Below, piece after piece: positions 21,724-32,415 of a stretch of DNA of 32,500 nucleotides. Below the pieces are notes generated by a model, which did no database searches, was not told the DNA's origin, and saw nothing but the letters and a program-made list of their open reading frames with translations. The DNA comes from Neocallimastix lanati (nom. inval.) (Eukaryota; Neocallimastigomycota; Neocallimastigomycetes; Neocallimastigales; Neocallimastigaceae): positions 1,275,001 through 1,307,500 of the forward strand of contig JACVTC010000005.1 in the NCBI GenBank assembly GCA_016946835.1. The letters are read 5' to 3'. Every line of letters starts with the position of its first letter. Position 1 is the first letter of the stretch. Position numbers and translations under genes: made by a program.

Positions 21724-23656
21724 TTAATTAAAAGCTATTTCGTAACTAGCAGAATAGGACGAAATGGCCTCAATATCAAACTCTTTCCATTCATCAATGA
21801 TAACTCCGTTTGAATTAGAACTACCATTTAGAATCTATATCAGAATTTCTTCTTTGTCTTATTGGTAAGACGCCGGCACGCTCTTGGTTAAGAGAGGTCT
21901 AATGGAATACTGATCTTGTTGGAGCACATAGCACAATGTCATCCGCAAAAAGACCTCCACAACAACGTTTATCACCAATAGAGATGCCATATTTATTACA
22001 ATTATTAAAAATATCATTAATGAACAAGTTAAACAAAATTGGTGAGAGGGGACAACTTTGACGAACTCCTTTCTTTATATTAAATGATTCCGATAATTGT
22101 CCATCAACTCTTACACAAGCCTTGGAAGATAAGTATAAATTTTCAATAAAATTATAGCACTTACCTCTAATACCTAAGTGATGAATCTTCATTAATACAT
22201 TATATACGGGCACTGAGTCATACGCTTTTTTAAGGTCCAAAAAAGCTAAGTAAGTATCCTTATTTTCAAATTTCCTTCTCTAACATATAATTCTTAATGT
22301 AGTGTAAAGACTTATACATTCTTCTCGATTACGAAAACCATATTGTTCAGGTCTTATAAAACCTTCATCAATTCCATATTTAGAGATTCTATTAGCTATG
22401 ATTTTTGCTATAATTTTTAATCCATTATAGATAAGAGAGATGCCACGATAGTTATTACAATCTGATGGATCGCCCTTTTTATGAATAGATACTATCGATG
22501 CGTTATTCCATGATTTTTGGAAATCACCATTCCAAATATGATTGATTAAGGCTTTGAGACATTTAAAGCTAGATGAAATATTACTATTATTATTACTTGA
22601 TCCTTCTGAATCATCTTTACAAGGAATCAAAGCTTTGAAGAATTCCATTGGAATACCATCAGGACCACAAGCTTTAAAGTTAGGAGTGGAGAACAGAGAT
22701 AATTAAATGAACTACTTTTCAGAGGTTCATCTGAGTCACCTGTTCCAAAAATTGTGGGTTTAGCGAATTTCTTAACTAGCGCAATACCTATCGTAAGTAG
22801 TTCGTTTGAGCTATTATTTGATAGGTATTCCAAATTACCAAACTTAACTAAGAGCGCCGACGTCGTACTGATAAGGGGAGATTGCTTTGCAAATTTCTTC
22901 ATCGCTAATACCTTGGTTAATATCCCATTCTTGTTGTCTTGGTCTTCCCAAATTCCTTAGTGCATCAGAATCATTCCAGTAATCTTTAGAAAGACTGTGA
23001 CCTGAAGAATCTGACCCTAAGAATTTATAATGAGAATGCCAAACTTTTTATTTTTTATCTGTAGAAGAAACAAGTTCATTATTATAATTTTTAATAGGAT
23101 GAGAGACCGTGAAAGATTGATTATTTATTTTTGCATTCTTTTTAACTCATTTCCATGCTTTCTTACTATCCTTTTTAAGAGCTAAGGAACATCCAATTTT
23201 AATCCAATATAAATATTCTTTTTTCCTAAATTCATTACATTTTTTATGAATTGATTCACAAAGTCTGTTATACGAGTCAACTATTTTAGCAAATTCATTG
23301 GAATCATTTGCAGAAACATAACGCTTAATTTGTTTGTATTTAATATGCTTTACCTTTTGAAGACAATAAATTTTTCGTGACATTCTAAACATCGCTTTTC
23401 TGATTTCTGTTGAAGATGTAATTGATAAATCCTTAGCAATGGAATTAGTAGTGTTAATGAACTTTTCAATAGCACAATCTATTAAAAGTTCTTCATTTCC
23501 TATTTCTTCACTAAGAATTTCAAATTTATTGTGATGACATATTTCTTTCTTTTGTTCAAGACATTTATACCTATCCCATCTTACAAATTTATTTGGTAAC
23601 AAAAATGATTCATCAGTGGTAATTTTCTTACAATAAACCATGAGAGGTTTATGATC
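21724..23656 (-). pseudogene. Reverse transcriptase (LINE ORF2) pseudogene
   Basis: From DHKPL at 23656 one frame runs through a Lys-rich linker (KKAWK) with in-frame stops TGA (23147-23149) and TAA (23048-23050), and reaches EWDINQGISDEEICKAIS. After a foreign insert it resumes in the same frame with TPNFKACGPDGIPMEFFKAL, WNNASIVSIHKKGD, NYRGISLI, FIRPEQYGFR, a TAG at 22280-22282, AFLDLKKAYDSVP (motif A), GVRQSCPLSPILFN (motif B) and GLFADDIVL (motif C). After the stop at 21899-21901 a different frame gives EILI-ILNGSSNSNGVIIDEW and ends at 21724. The thumb and following region expected after motif C are missing. The active-site Asp residues in motifs A and C are still present, so decay is fairly recent. 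Confidence 0.88.
22693..22881. mobile_element. 184-bp insertion with 5-bp target duplication inside the RT pseudogene
   Basis: GGAGA occurs at 22688-22692 and again at 22877-22881. Removing the 189 bp between (insert plus one GGAGA) joins EEICKAIS directly to TPNFKACGPDGIP in the same frame, giving the spacing usual for LINE reverse transcriptases. The insert contains AATACCTATC and its reverse complement GATAGGTATT (a 10-bp hairpin with a loop of about 27 nt). It shows no terminal inverted repeats and no TG..CA ends, so its class is unknown. Confidence 0.7.
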
Positions 23657-24182
23657 CTATCTTCGTGGAGTAATTGATTAAGTTTAAATAAAATGAACAA
23701 CTTTAGAATTTTGTAGTAATGAATAATATCTTTTTTCCTGTTATTTTAGTAATGACTAAACTCTTTTTTGTTTTTTTTTTTTTTTTTTTTTGCTGTTTTG
23801 TATTTTCTGTCAACTTTTGAGTTTCTGAAATTCTAATCGATTTGTAAAGCTTTGATTGATAAAATAATTTTCTCTAATGTAATCATAAATAAACTGAAAT
23901 GAAAATATAAATAATGTTAGTAGTGAAAGACTATAAAAAGATTCCTATCAGTTAAATAATGTCTTAAACACAAGCTTTGGAGTGAATCAATCTCCTACAT
24001 TTCCATTTTACAATAGCTACATAAAAGTATAAATAATACTATAGAAAAATACATATACAAAATAATGCTAAAGTAAAAGAATACAATAGATTCATTACAA
24101 TGATAATATGTAGAAACTACATAATATTATTAATTATACAACTCCAATGTTACTACATATCCAGTTTAAAACAATATAAAAC
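23657..24182. other. Spacer between retrotransposon fragments
   Basis: Moderate A+T content, no readable frame on either strand. A T run of about 22 near 23770-23791 could be the tail of another minus-strand insertion. ATGTAGAAACTACAT near 24110 is a short palindrome. Confidence 0.4.
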
Positions 24183-24285
24183 ATCAAGTTCACTTTCTAC
24201 AGTCTTCCTGTATTCCAAATTTCTCTCTTCGTACTAGAAGCCACTTTAGATAGGATAACAATCGATTATCATCAGAATCACAGAG

Positions 24286-24318
<33 letters not shown>

Positions 24319-25010
24319 ATAAAAAAAAAAAAGATAAAATAATAAACAAAAAAAAAAAAAACACACACACACACACACAAAATAAAAATAAAATAATGGT
24401 ATAATGTATTCTAGATTCATTTAATTAGTGCCTGTTAAGACTTCACAAAGGGTATTATCATACTGTAGTATAATAATTATTTTTTTTTTCTTTACCATGT
24501 TAATCCTAATTATAAGATACAAAATTATGATTTTCAATGATTGTACTAGCAGCCCTGCTGTCCTGGTCTTACTGTTTCTTCAGCATTGACGCTCTTTGGT
24601 TTTTTTTTTTTAGACAGGGAAGAGTTGACGCTCTTGGTAGTAGTAGTAGTAGTAGTATTCGATTTGAACCACTTGAACAAAGAACCATTTGCTGGTATAA
24701 TCGATTGAAGAAGAGCCGCAGTAACCAATCAAGAATGGAGTATCATAATAAGTAACCTGATTTCATCTGCCACTTAAATAGATTCCTTCCATTCTCTTGT
24801 ACTGTTATTAATACTTCTTCCTCCAAGAAGGAAATTAAAACATTTTTTCACACACACACTACAATCAACCTACACATTATTTTCAATACTATTACAAACA
24901 TTACAAATAATACTATTACTAATATTATTATAACTATTATTACTATAACTATTATTACTATTACTATCATTACTATTACTATTATCATAATTACTATGAT
25001 CGATCATTAC
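24183..25010 (-). pseudogene. Decayed dispersed-repeat ORF, copy B
   Basis: Minus strand, from about 25010 down: an Asn/Ser-rich stretch (SNSNDSNSNNSYSNN), CFNFLLGGRSINN, REWKES, a short match to copy A's ISGDYSKMPFF region, then KSVNAEETVRPGQQGC with a stop at 24546. Block order and DNA similarity match copy A at 762-1317, though frameshifts separate the blocks. A further piece at about 24185-24285 (DSDDNRLLSYLKWLLVRREK) follows after A/T runs and a CA microsatellite at 24361-24379. A run of GTA triplets at 24638-24657 and a 24-bp insertion interrupt the unit. It is in the same orientation as, and lies 5' of, the RT pseudogene, so it might be part of the same element. Confidence 0.6.
24586..24638 (-). 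mobile_element. 24-bp poly(A)-tailed micro-insertion with target duplication
   Basis: The plus strand reads TTGACGCTCTTTGGT (24586-24600), eleven T, AGACAGGGAAGAG (24612-24624), then TTGACGCTCTTGGT (24625-24638). The two flanks are the same 14-15-mer, differing by one T. On the minus strand the insert is CTCTTCCCTGTCT followed by A11, like an extremely 5'-truncated retrotransposon copy. The related unit near 866-878 has the same CAGCATTGACG sequence with no such insertion. Confidence 0.75.
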
Positions 25011-25988
25011 TACTACTTACATAAATATTAAACTTCGAATTATAAAAAGAATCTACTAAAAATAAATAAATAAATAGATAGATAAAATATACACAAACAA
25101 AAAAAACTTTTTATTTTTTTTTTATCTTTAAACTTTATTAAACTTATAATATATTTTACATATAACTTTTTTATTATTATTTTTTTTTTTAATAACCATT
25201 TATGTTTTATAAATTCTAAACATATGGAATAATAAATAGTTAATAATAATGATTATATATATTTTTAATTACTTTGAAATACTGTATAAAATGTCGTATT
25301 ATTGTCGGTTTTAATTTATTTATTTATTTATTTTTTATTATAAATAGTAAAATATTACGTATAAATTTTATTTATTTATTTATTTACTTATTTATTTATT
25401 TATATTATTTCTTTTTTTTTTTTTTTTAAAAAAAAAAAATAATAAAAATATAATAAAATTTTATTTGTATAGATTTAATTATAAGTACTGCGTAATTATT
25501 TTTTGTGCTATATGATGAGATTAATTATATTGTACTGTGTTGTGTTGTATTATGTTGTTTTTTTGTATATATAATTCATTTTTTATATTTATATTAGGTT
25601 ATAATAGAAATTCGCATGATAAATAATATTATTAATTTTATATATGTTATATATATTTATATATATATTATATAATATTATCAAGATTTTTTTTTTTTTT
25701 TTTCGTATTTATATAATTATTTATACAGATATATTTATATTTTTATATATCATTATTATAATAATAAAGGTAAATGATTAAAAATAATATAAATAATATT
25801 AATACAAAATTTAAGTTATATTATTTAAATAAAATATAAGGTATGCTATTGTTATGTATTGATATAATGAATTGAATATTTTTAAATAATTGTAATGATT
25901 TTAAGTAATTATGAATAATATTGTATTTATAATATATTATAATAATTTTTTATTCTTTTTATATATTTTTTTTATATATATATGTTTC

Positions 25989-26025
<37 letters not shown>

Positions 26026-26178
26026 AAAAAGAATTACTAAATTTTTAATTGAATATAATAAAATTTTCTTTTAATTTCTGATTAAAAAAAAAAAAAAAAT
26101 AAAATTGATTTCCCTATTTTCTTGAATTCATCCCGATTCTGGTTAATGTTAATAATTCAATTTTCTTTTCCTTTCTTT

Positions 26179-26224
<46 letters not shown>

Positions 26225-26652
26225 TAATTAATATTAAAATATAGGTTGTACATTATATTTTAATTTAAACTTACAATTTATACATTCAAATAATATTGAT
26301 TTTTGTATTTTCGGTTAATATTAAAATATAGGTTATACATTATATTTTAATTTATATAACTTATCAATTTTTAAATTTAAATAGTGTTTAATTTTTTTTG
26401 TTTTTTTGTTTTTTTGTTTTTGTTGTTTTATTTTTTCTTTTTTTCTTTTTTTCTTTCTTTCTTTCTTTCTTATGATTTAATATCATAAATTGTTTGAACT
26501 TTTTTTTCTTGAATTTTTTTTTTATATATCCTTTGTATTAATTATATATCAATTATAAATTTTCTTTTTAATAAAAGGAAAATAATTTAAATTTAAAAAT
26601 TGAAAAAAAAAAAAAAAAAAAAAAAATAAAAAAATAAAAAATATTTTATTCA

Positions 26653-26691
<39 letters not shown>

Positions 26692-26790
26692 GGCTAATAT
26701 TAATTGGATTAATGTAATCTAATATATATATATATAAATTACAATTTCATTATTATTATTAATCATAATAATAATGACTCTTTTTCTCAT
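25011..26790. other. 1.8-kb A+T-rich spacer, 3' of the gene at 26791-29606
   Basis: TTTA and TA repeats, a T44 run (26180-26223), TTTC repeats near 26445-26470, A and T runs at about 26602-26625 and 26660-26688, and the direct repeat listed separately. No gene seen. Confidence 0.6.
26228..26354. repeat. Direct repeat of 40 bp, two copies 87 bp apart
   Basis: 26228-26267 and 26315-26354 are identical except for one G/A difference (TAGGTTGTACATTATAT against TAGGTTATACATTATAT). The first copy starts 4 bp after the T44 run. The length and near-identity point to a recent duplication. Confidence 0.85.
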
Positions 26791-27465
26791 CTAATAATAA
26801 TCATCACCACCTTTGCAGATAGCCATTCTGAATATTTTCTTATACCACTTTCTCTTCTTTTGCTTTTTTTTAGAAGATTTCTTTGGTTTAGTAATAGTAT
26901 TATCATTAACTACTTCATTTTGAACAATATCATTATTAGCAGTATCATTAACTACTTCAATTTGAGAAATATTATTATTAATGGTACTATCATTAACTAT
27001 TTCATTTTGAATACCATTATTATTGATAGTGTTAGGATTAACTATTTCATCTTTAATAATATTATTATTATTATCAGTATTACCATTAACTACTTCACTC
27101 TGAGTACCATTAATAATAATTGCAGTATCATTAACATCTTCATTTTGATTATCATTATTAGAAACTTCACCGGTAAGAACTAATTCTTCACCATTAGTGG
27201 GTTTTCCGTTAATAGTATGGATAGAAGATTTTTTTGTTGATTCACTGTGTTTAATTATAACGGTATCTTCTCCATTATGCAATACCATTGGATTTATAAC
27301 TTCCGTATTTTGAAGGTTATCTTTTAAATTATTATTAATTTGAGATGAAGTAAATGCATCACTGACTATTAATACAAATATAAATATAAATAAACAATTA
27401 ATTAATAAATTAAAAATTATTAAAATTAGAAAATAAATAAAATAAAAAAAAAAAAAAAAAAAAAA

Positions 27466-27505
<40 letters not shown>

Positions 27506-29606
27506 TTATCTATTCTTTCAAAGAACTTATTAATCATAACTTACATTTGTCACTTCCAATAGAATATATTGAAACATTATCATAGTCATTTTCATTTTCC
27601 TTTCCATTAGACTCAGTTTGAGTATTAATTTTTTGTACAATTGTATTACTACTATTATCATTCATATTATCTGGTTTATTTATAATTTTTGTTTGATCTT
27701 CATGCTTTTTTGGTTCAACAATATTATTTTTAACAATACTAATATTATCATTATCATGACTATTATCATTAATGACAGTTTGAATTGGTTGGTTATTTTT
27801 TTCATCTATTTTTTCAATCTTTTCCTTAATGATAATTTCATCTTTAATTGGAGCTTCTACTTTACTATTTTTCGCAATAGCTTGAATTTGCTTATTATAA
27901 TCTTCTTGATTTTCAGTTATAAAGGTAGTCACTTTCTTGGTTTTAGTTTGTGTTCCATCAGGATTCTGAATGATAATCATTTCTTCTAGAACAACTTCTT
28001 GTTGACTATCAGTATCATTACTATTTTCTTTTAATTGATTAACATTATCATCTATAGCATTAATCGTAATGGTATTAACTTTATTGTTATTATTAGCATC
28101 TTGATTAGTAGTAGAATTACCAATATTTATATTATTATAATTACTATCATAAGTACTATTAATAATATTAGTATTATTATCATTACTATTATTAGCATTA
28201 ATTACATTATTACTTATAACACTATTAATAGTATTATTATTATCTCCATTATCAATAATACTATCTATATTATTTTTAATGGTACTATTTTTTATATTAT
28301 CTTTGACATCATTGCCACTATCTTCTTTGATTTCACCTATACCTTCATAAGTCTTTACAAAATTTTCATCATCAATATTTTCATTTTTGACTTTCTTTAC
28401 ATCAATATAATCTTCATTATCCCCAATAATAGTAGTAGATGAAGACTCATTATTTAACACTGAAGGAATTTCTAATTTTTTATTATCATTTGTCATGTCG
28501 ATATGAATGGTTTGAATTTCATCTTCTTTTGTCATTTTTGGCTCATTTTCTTTGTGTTCTTGATTTTTTCCAAATCCTTTAAAGTAACTAAAAATCATTC
28601 CAAGAGTACTAGTATTATTTGATTTATTACTACTATCTTCATTTTTTTGTTCAGCAGTCTCAGTTTCATTTTTCTTTGTATCACTAATACCTTCAGTAAT
28701 ATTTTCTTTTGTATCTTTTATGAATTCTTTCACATCATCCTTTGTATCCTTTAAATCATTTTTAGTATCTATAATATTTTCTTTAATGCTTTCTTTTTTA
28801 TTATTTAGGCTTTCCTTAAGTTGATTTTTTGTTTCCTTTAGGTCTTCTTTTTTATCTTTTAGATTCTCTTTAAAATCATCTTTAGCATCTTTAATACTTT
28901 CCTTTGTTTCTTTAATACCATCCTTAAGAATATTTTCAGAAACCTTTAAAGATTCCTTAATATTTTCCTTTCTATCATTCACAAATTCTTCAATATTAGT
29001 TTTGGCGTTTATTAATTGATTATTTTTCGACTTCATCGATGATCCTTCTTCAAATATTGATAAGTCACCACCTGGCATTGTTATGGCATAATCATTACCT
29101 TCTATTTGATAATTTGTTAAAGTTGTTGAAGAAGTTTTATTCATTGTTGAAAGATTTGGAACTTTCAATACATTTGATACCTTTTCATTATTAATTGCTA
29201 ATGGTGATACTGTTTCTTGAGTAGTTTTAACCACTTTAACATTATTAGAAAGTGTATTTTTATCAGCTAAACTGGTATTTTGTTGAGTTTGTTCATTACT
29301 ATTAAAAAGCTTTGATATTAAGAAACTTGGCAAAAATGATAAGCTTTTTTCCTCATTTTTAATAATATTTTCTGACGTTGAAGTTTTAAGTAAATCATTA
29401 TTATCATTATTACTTCCTTTGATTGAATTAAATTTATGGGTTGGTTCTTCAATTTTTTCAAATTCCTTAATAGACTCTACATCAGAATTAACATTATTTA
29501 AATTTAAATCTTTTAAAATATTTTCAGTTTTGATTCTTGTAATATAATTATCTTCTTTGCAAGTGTACCAAGAACAAAAAGAATCCTCAACAAATATATC
29601 ATCCAT
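26791..29606 (-). CDS. Unrecognised low-complexity protein with 11-residue amphipathic repeats (two exons)
   Basis: Exons 29606-27545 and 27365-26791 join in phase (GTAAGT donor, TTAATAG acceptor) to encode 878 residues. No family is recognised. Residues about 232-308 form seven ungapped 11-residue blocks (KETKESIKDAK, DDFKENLKDKK, EDLKETKNQLK and so on), like group-3 LEA, perilipin or apolipoprotein repeats that make lipid-binding or stress-protective amphipathic helices. Hydrophobic-aromatic patches flank them: SFLPSFLISKLF (about 90-101) and TLGMIFSYFKGFG (334-346). A more ordered stretch reads EEMIIIQNPDGTQTKTKKVT. Exon 2 has six degenerate copies of Q-NEVVND-T and ends in a basic cluster with KKRKWYKKIFRMAICK. 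The start is the first ATG; the frame extends upstream only to a GTG. An A-run leader precedes it. Membrane or lipid-droplet association is an inference. Confidence 0.8.
27366..27544 (-). other. Intron of the 11-mer-repeat gene
   Basis: 179 bp, with donor GTAAGT and acceptor TTAATAG. It carries an (ATT)n tract followed by a T run on the coding strand. Read unspliced it would encode a string of Ile and Phe that mimics a membrane helix. Confidence 0.85.
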
Positions 29607-30678
29607 TTTATTATAATTTTCTTTCTCACACACTCTTTTTTTTTTTTTTTTTTTTAATATATATAGTAATATTTTAATAATAAATTGTATATATTTTTCT
29701 TTTTTATTTTATTTTTTATTTGTATTGTTTATTTGTATTGTTTATTTATATTATTATATAAGTTTATCACAAAACTAATAAAATTATTCTTTTTAAAATA
29801 AATTTCTGTTTTGTAATAAAACCAAAACTATTATATATTTTTTAATTATGATAACTTTTATCATTAAATAACTATGAGAGTTATAGATATAATTTTTATT
29901 ATTAATATGATTATTATTATATTTATATTTAATTTCTTGATATTAAAAATTTATACCCTTTATAATTATCATATAAAAAGTCATAATTTTATTTTGTATT
30001 GAAGATAATATAATATTTGGTTATTTTAAAATAATATTTATAGTTAAATTAATAAAATATAATTTTTAATTATTATTGTATAAAAATATATATATTTCTA
30101 ATATAAAAAATATTTTAACTATCTTTTTAAATAAATAAAAGTATTGCTTTGATAATATATGTCAATTATTATGAATGAAATAAAAAGAAATAAAAACTAT
30201 TATATACTTTAAATATCAAAATTTTATACATAAAAAAATGAAAAATAAATTTTAATAAAAAGAAAAGTTTTATTACTTTTACTCTTTATTATTATTATTA
30301 TTTTGTTAATATATAGTTATTATTTCAAAATAGAAAATGTTTTAATTATTATATTAATTATTCATACACTTTTCTATTATCTTAGTTCTTAATTTAAATT
30401 ATTAATAATAACATTAATTTTTTTTTTCACTTCTTTATAAATATAATAAAAAAAAAAAAAATGTTGACTGATATTTGTTATATTGCGTTTTTTCTTTTCT
30501 TCTTTTTTTATTTTACGATTTTTATGATAATTAATTACTTCTCATCATCACTTTATAATAAAAAATTAATATAAAATTCTTATATCCTTTTTCTTTTTAT
30601 TATTACATTCCTTCAATTGGTTTATTATTTTATATATTTATAATTTTATTATTATTATTAATTACAATATTACTATAT

Positions 30679-30720
30679 ATTTTTTATTTCAAAAAAAAAT
30701 TTTTTTTTGAAATAAAAAAT
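30679..30720. repeat. Perfect 42-bp palindrome without spacer
   Basis: The sequence reads ATTTTTTATTTC then A9, then T9, then GAAATAAAAAAT, and is its own reverse complement over 42 bp. The TTTC/GAAA positions show it is more than a meeting of A and T runs. It could extrude as a cruciform. Confidence 0.85.
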
Positions 30721-31781
30721 TTTTTTTCTAGAGCTGAAATTTTGAACTTTATATATGAAAAATAGTTAAAGTCAACCAGTTTGGATTATATAAATTTTAA
30801 ATAAAATATAAATATAAATATAAATATATATAAAAAATATATATAAATAAAAAAAAAAAAAATACAAATAAAAAGTATTAATATTTAATGTAAAAAATGA
30901 ATATATTAATTTATATTACCTAATTTATAAAATTATATACACCAATATAATTGTTATTATAAATATTTAATTATATTGAATAATTGAATATGCCAATAAT
31001 TTCATTTTATGATTTATATTCCATATTATCTTATTCAAAATAATATATTAGAATATATATATTGTTAATAGAAATATATAGAGAGTTTATTTTAACATTG
31101 TATTATAATCCATAATTTAATTTAAATTTATTTGGTTATGTTGGATAAATAATTTTAATATATTATAATATATATCATATCATACATTATATTTATATTA
31201 TATAATCAAATATATTTTTTTTTCACTCTTCAATTGTTTCGCCATAATTTTAAAATTTTTTTATTTACTTTAATAAATTTTTAGTTTAAAAAATTTTATT
31301 TAATTATTAATAAATAGAAATATATATTGATTTATATTACTATTATACATGTTTTATATCAGTAAAAAAATAAAAATATATTTTTCAATATTTAATCTAT
31401 TTATTCAATTTACTACTATTTATTTATTTACTTTATTAGTATTTATTTATTTACTTTATTAGTAATTGTTTATTTAAATAAATATTTATTAATTTATTAT
31501 ATATATAAATAATTTAAAGAAGACCACATAGTCACATAGTACATATAATCTTTTGTAATTCATATATATCTTATATAGATTTTTATTTAATTTAATAATA
31601 AACATATTATATAATTATAAATATTCTGATATTTATTTTTCTTATAATACAAAGAATATATATATTTAATATGCTTTTTACCTTTTTTTTTTTACTAATT
31701 ATTTATACTTTAATTCATAATAAATAAATAAAAAAAATAATATATATATATATTATATAATAAATAATTAATAATACTTAA

Positions 31782-31904
31782 ATGGATGATTTATTCAAAA
31801 GTATTTTTTTGATACCATCATATATGGATTTAATTTATGACATGAGATGGAATATATATGCAGGAATCAACTTTTTAGATATAAAAGGCAAATATGCAAA
31901 TTAG
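31782..31904 (+). CDS. 40-codon ORF, possible gene remnant
   Basis: ATG at 31782, TAG at 31902. The product contains FLIPSYMDLIYDMRW and then NFLDIKGKYAN, with Met, Trp, Asp and Gly codons that spacer DNA here rarely gives. DLIYDMRW...NF faintly recalls the DLRYAT-NF start of VanX-type D-Ala-D-Ala dipeptidases (peptidase M15D), but the catalytic His/Asp region is absent. It may be the first piece of a decayed gene or pure chance. Confidence 0.25.
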   Translation: MDDLFKSIFLIPSYMDLIYDMRWNIYAGINFLDIKGKYAN

Positions 31905-32297
31905 TACATTTAAATACCTAATGAATAACATTTAAAAATTTTTTTTTTTAATTTTAAATTTAATAAAAAAAAATTTAAATTTATTTTTATTTTTATTATT
32001 ATTTTTATTTTATTTCATTTTCTTTTTTTTTTTTTTCTTTTGGTAATTAAGTTCAATAAATGAATAAATATATGAATAATATATAATTTATTAACTATAC
32101 ATAGTCTTAGAAATATAATAAATATATGTCTAATTTATTGCTTAAAAATACAATTTTTATGGTATTTATGGATAGTTATAATAAACAAATAAAAACTAAA
32201 ATCAAATAATAAAAAATATTAATATAAAAAAAAATATTCTACAATACTAATCAAAGTTAATACTATTTATTTATTTATTTATGTATATATTTATTTT

Positions 32298-32415
32298 TTA
32301 TTTATTATTTATTTATTTATTTATTATTTATTTATTTGATATTATTTATTATTTATTTATTTATTTATTATTTATTTATTTGATATTATTTATTATTTAT
32401 TTATTATTTATTATT
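32298..32415. repeat. TTTA-rich tandem repeat, period about 54 bp, two copies
   Basis: A unit of mixed TTTA/TTA words ending in TTTGATATTATTTATT appears twice; the TGAT marks are at 32337 and 32391. It lies within a longer TTTA microsatellite (about 32265-32420). Confidence 0.65.

Larger units (their letters stand above)
21604..23656 (-). mobile_element. LINE-like non-LTR retrotransposon, copy 1 (5'-truncated or decayed)
   Basis: Minus-strand element. At the 5' side the frame begins with DHKPLMVY, like the last motif (SDH-PL) of APE-type endonucleases. It then runs through a linker region, the reverse transcriptase, a C-terminal tail and a 3' UTR with AATAAA, ending TATACCTAGTC plus 15 A (21618-21604). 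Upstream of 23656 no endonuclease sequence is readable. Stops, an internal insertion and a missing region after the RT motif FADD show it is dead. The 3' end matches copy 2 at 20569. Confidence 0.85.

Noticed and set aside
27366-27537. ATG at 27537 opening a frame with a long Ile/Phe stretch resembling a membrane helix
   Set aside because: The ATG lies inside the intron, and the Ile/Phe stretch is translated (ATT)n and T runs. GTAAGT and TTAATAG flank it and the phases fit the upstream exon.
29607-29633. GTG at 29633 as start of the 11-mer-repeat protein
   Set aside because: A nuclear eukaryotic gene should start at ATG; the first ATG is at 29606 in a good AAAATGG context.
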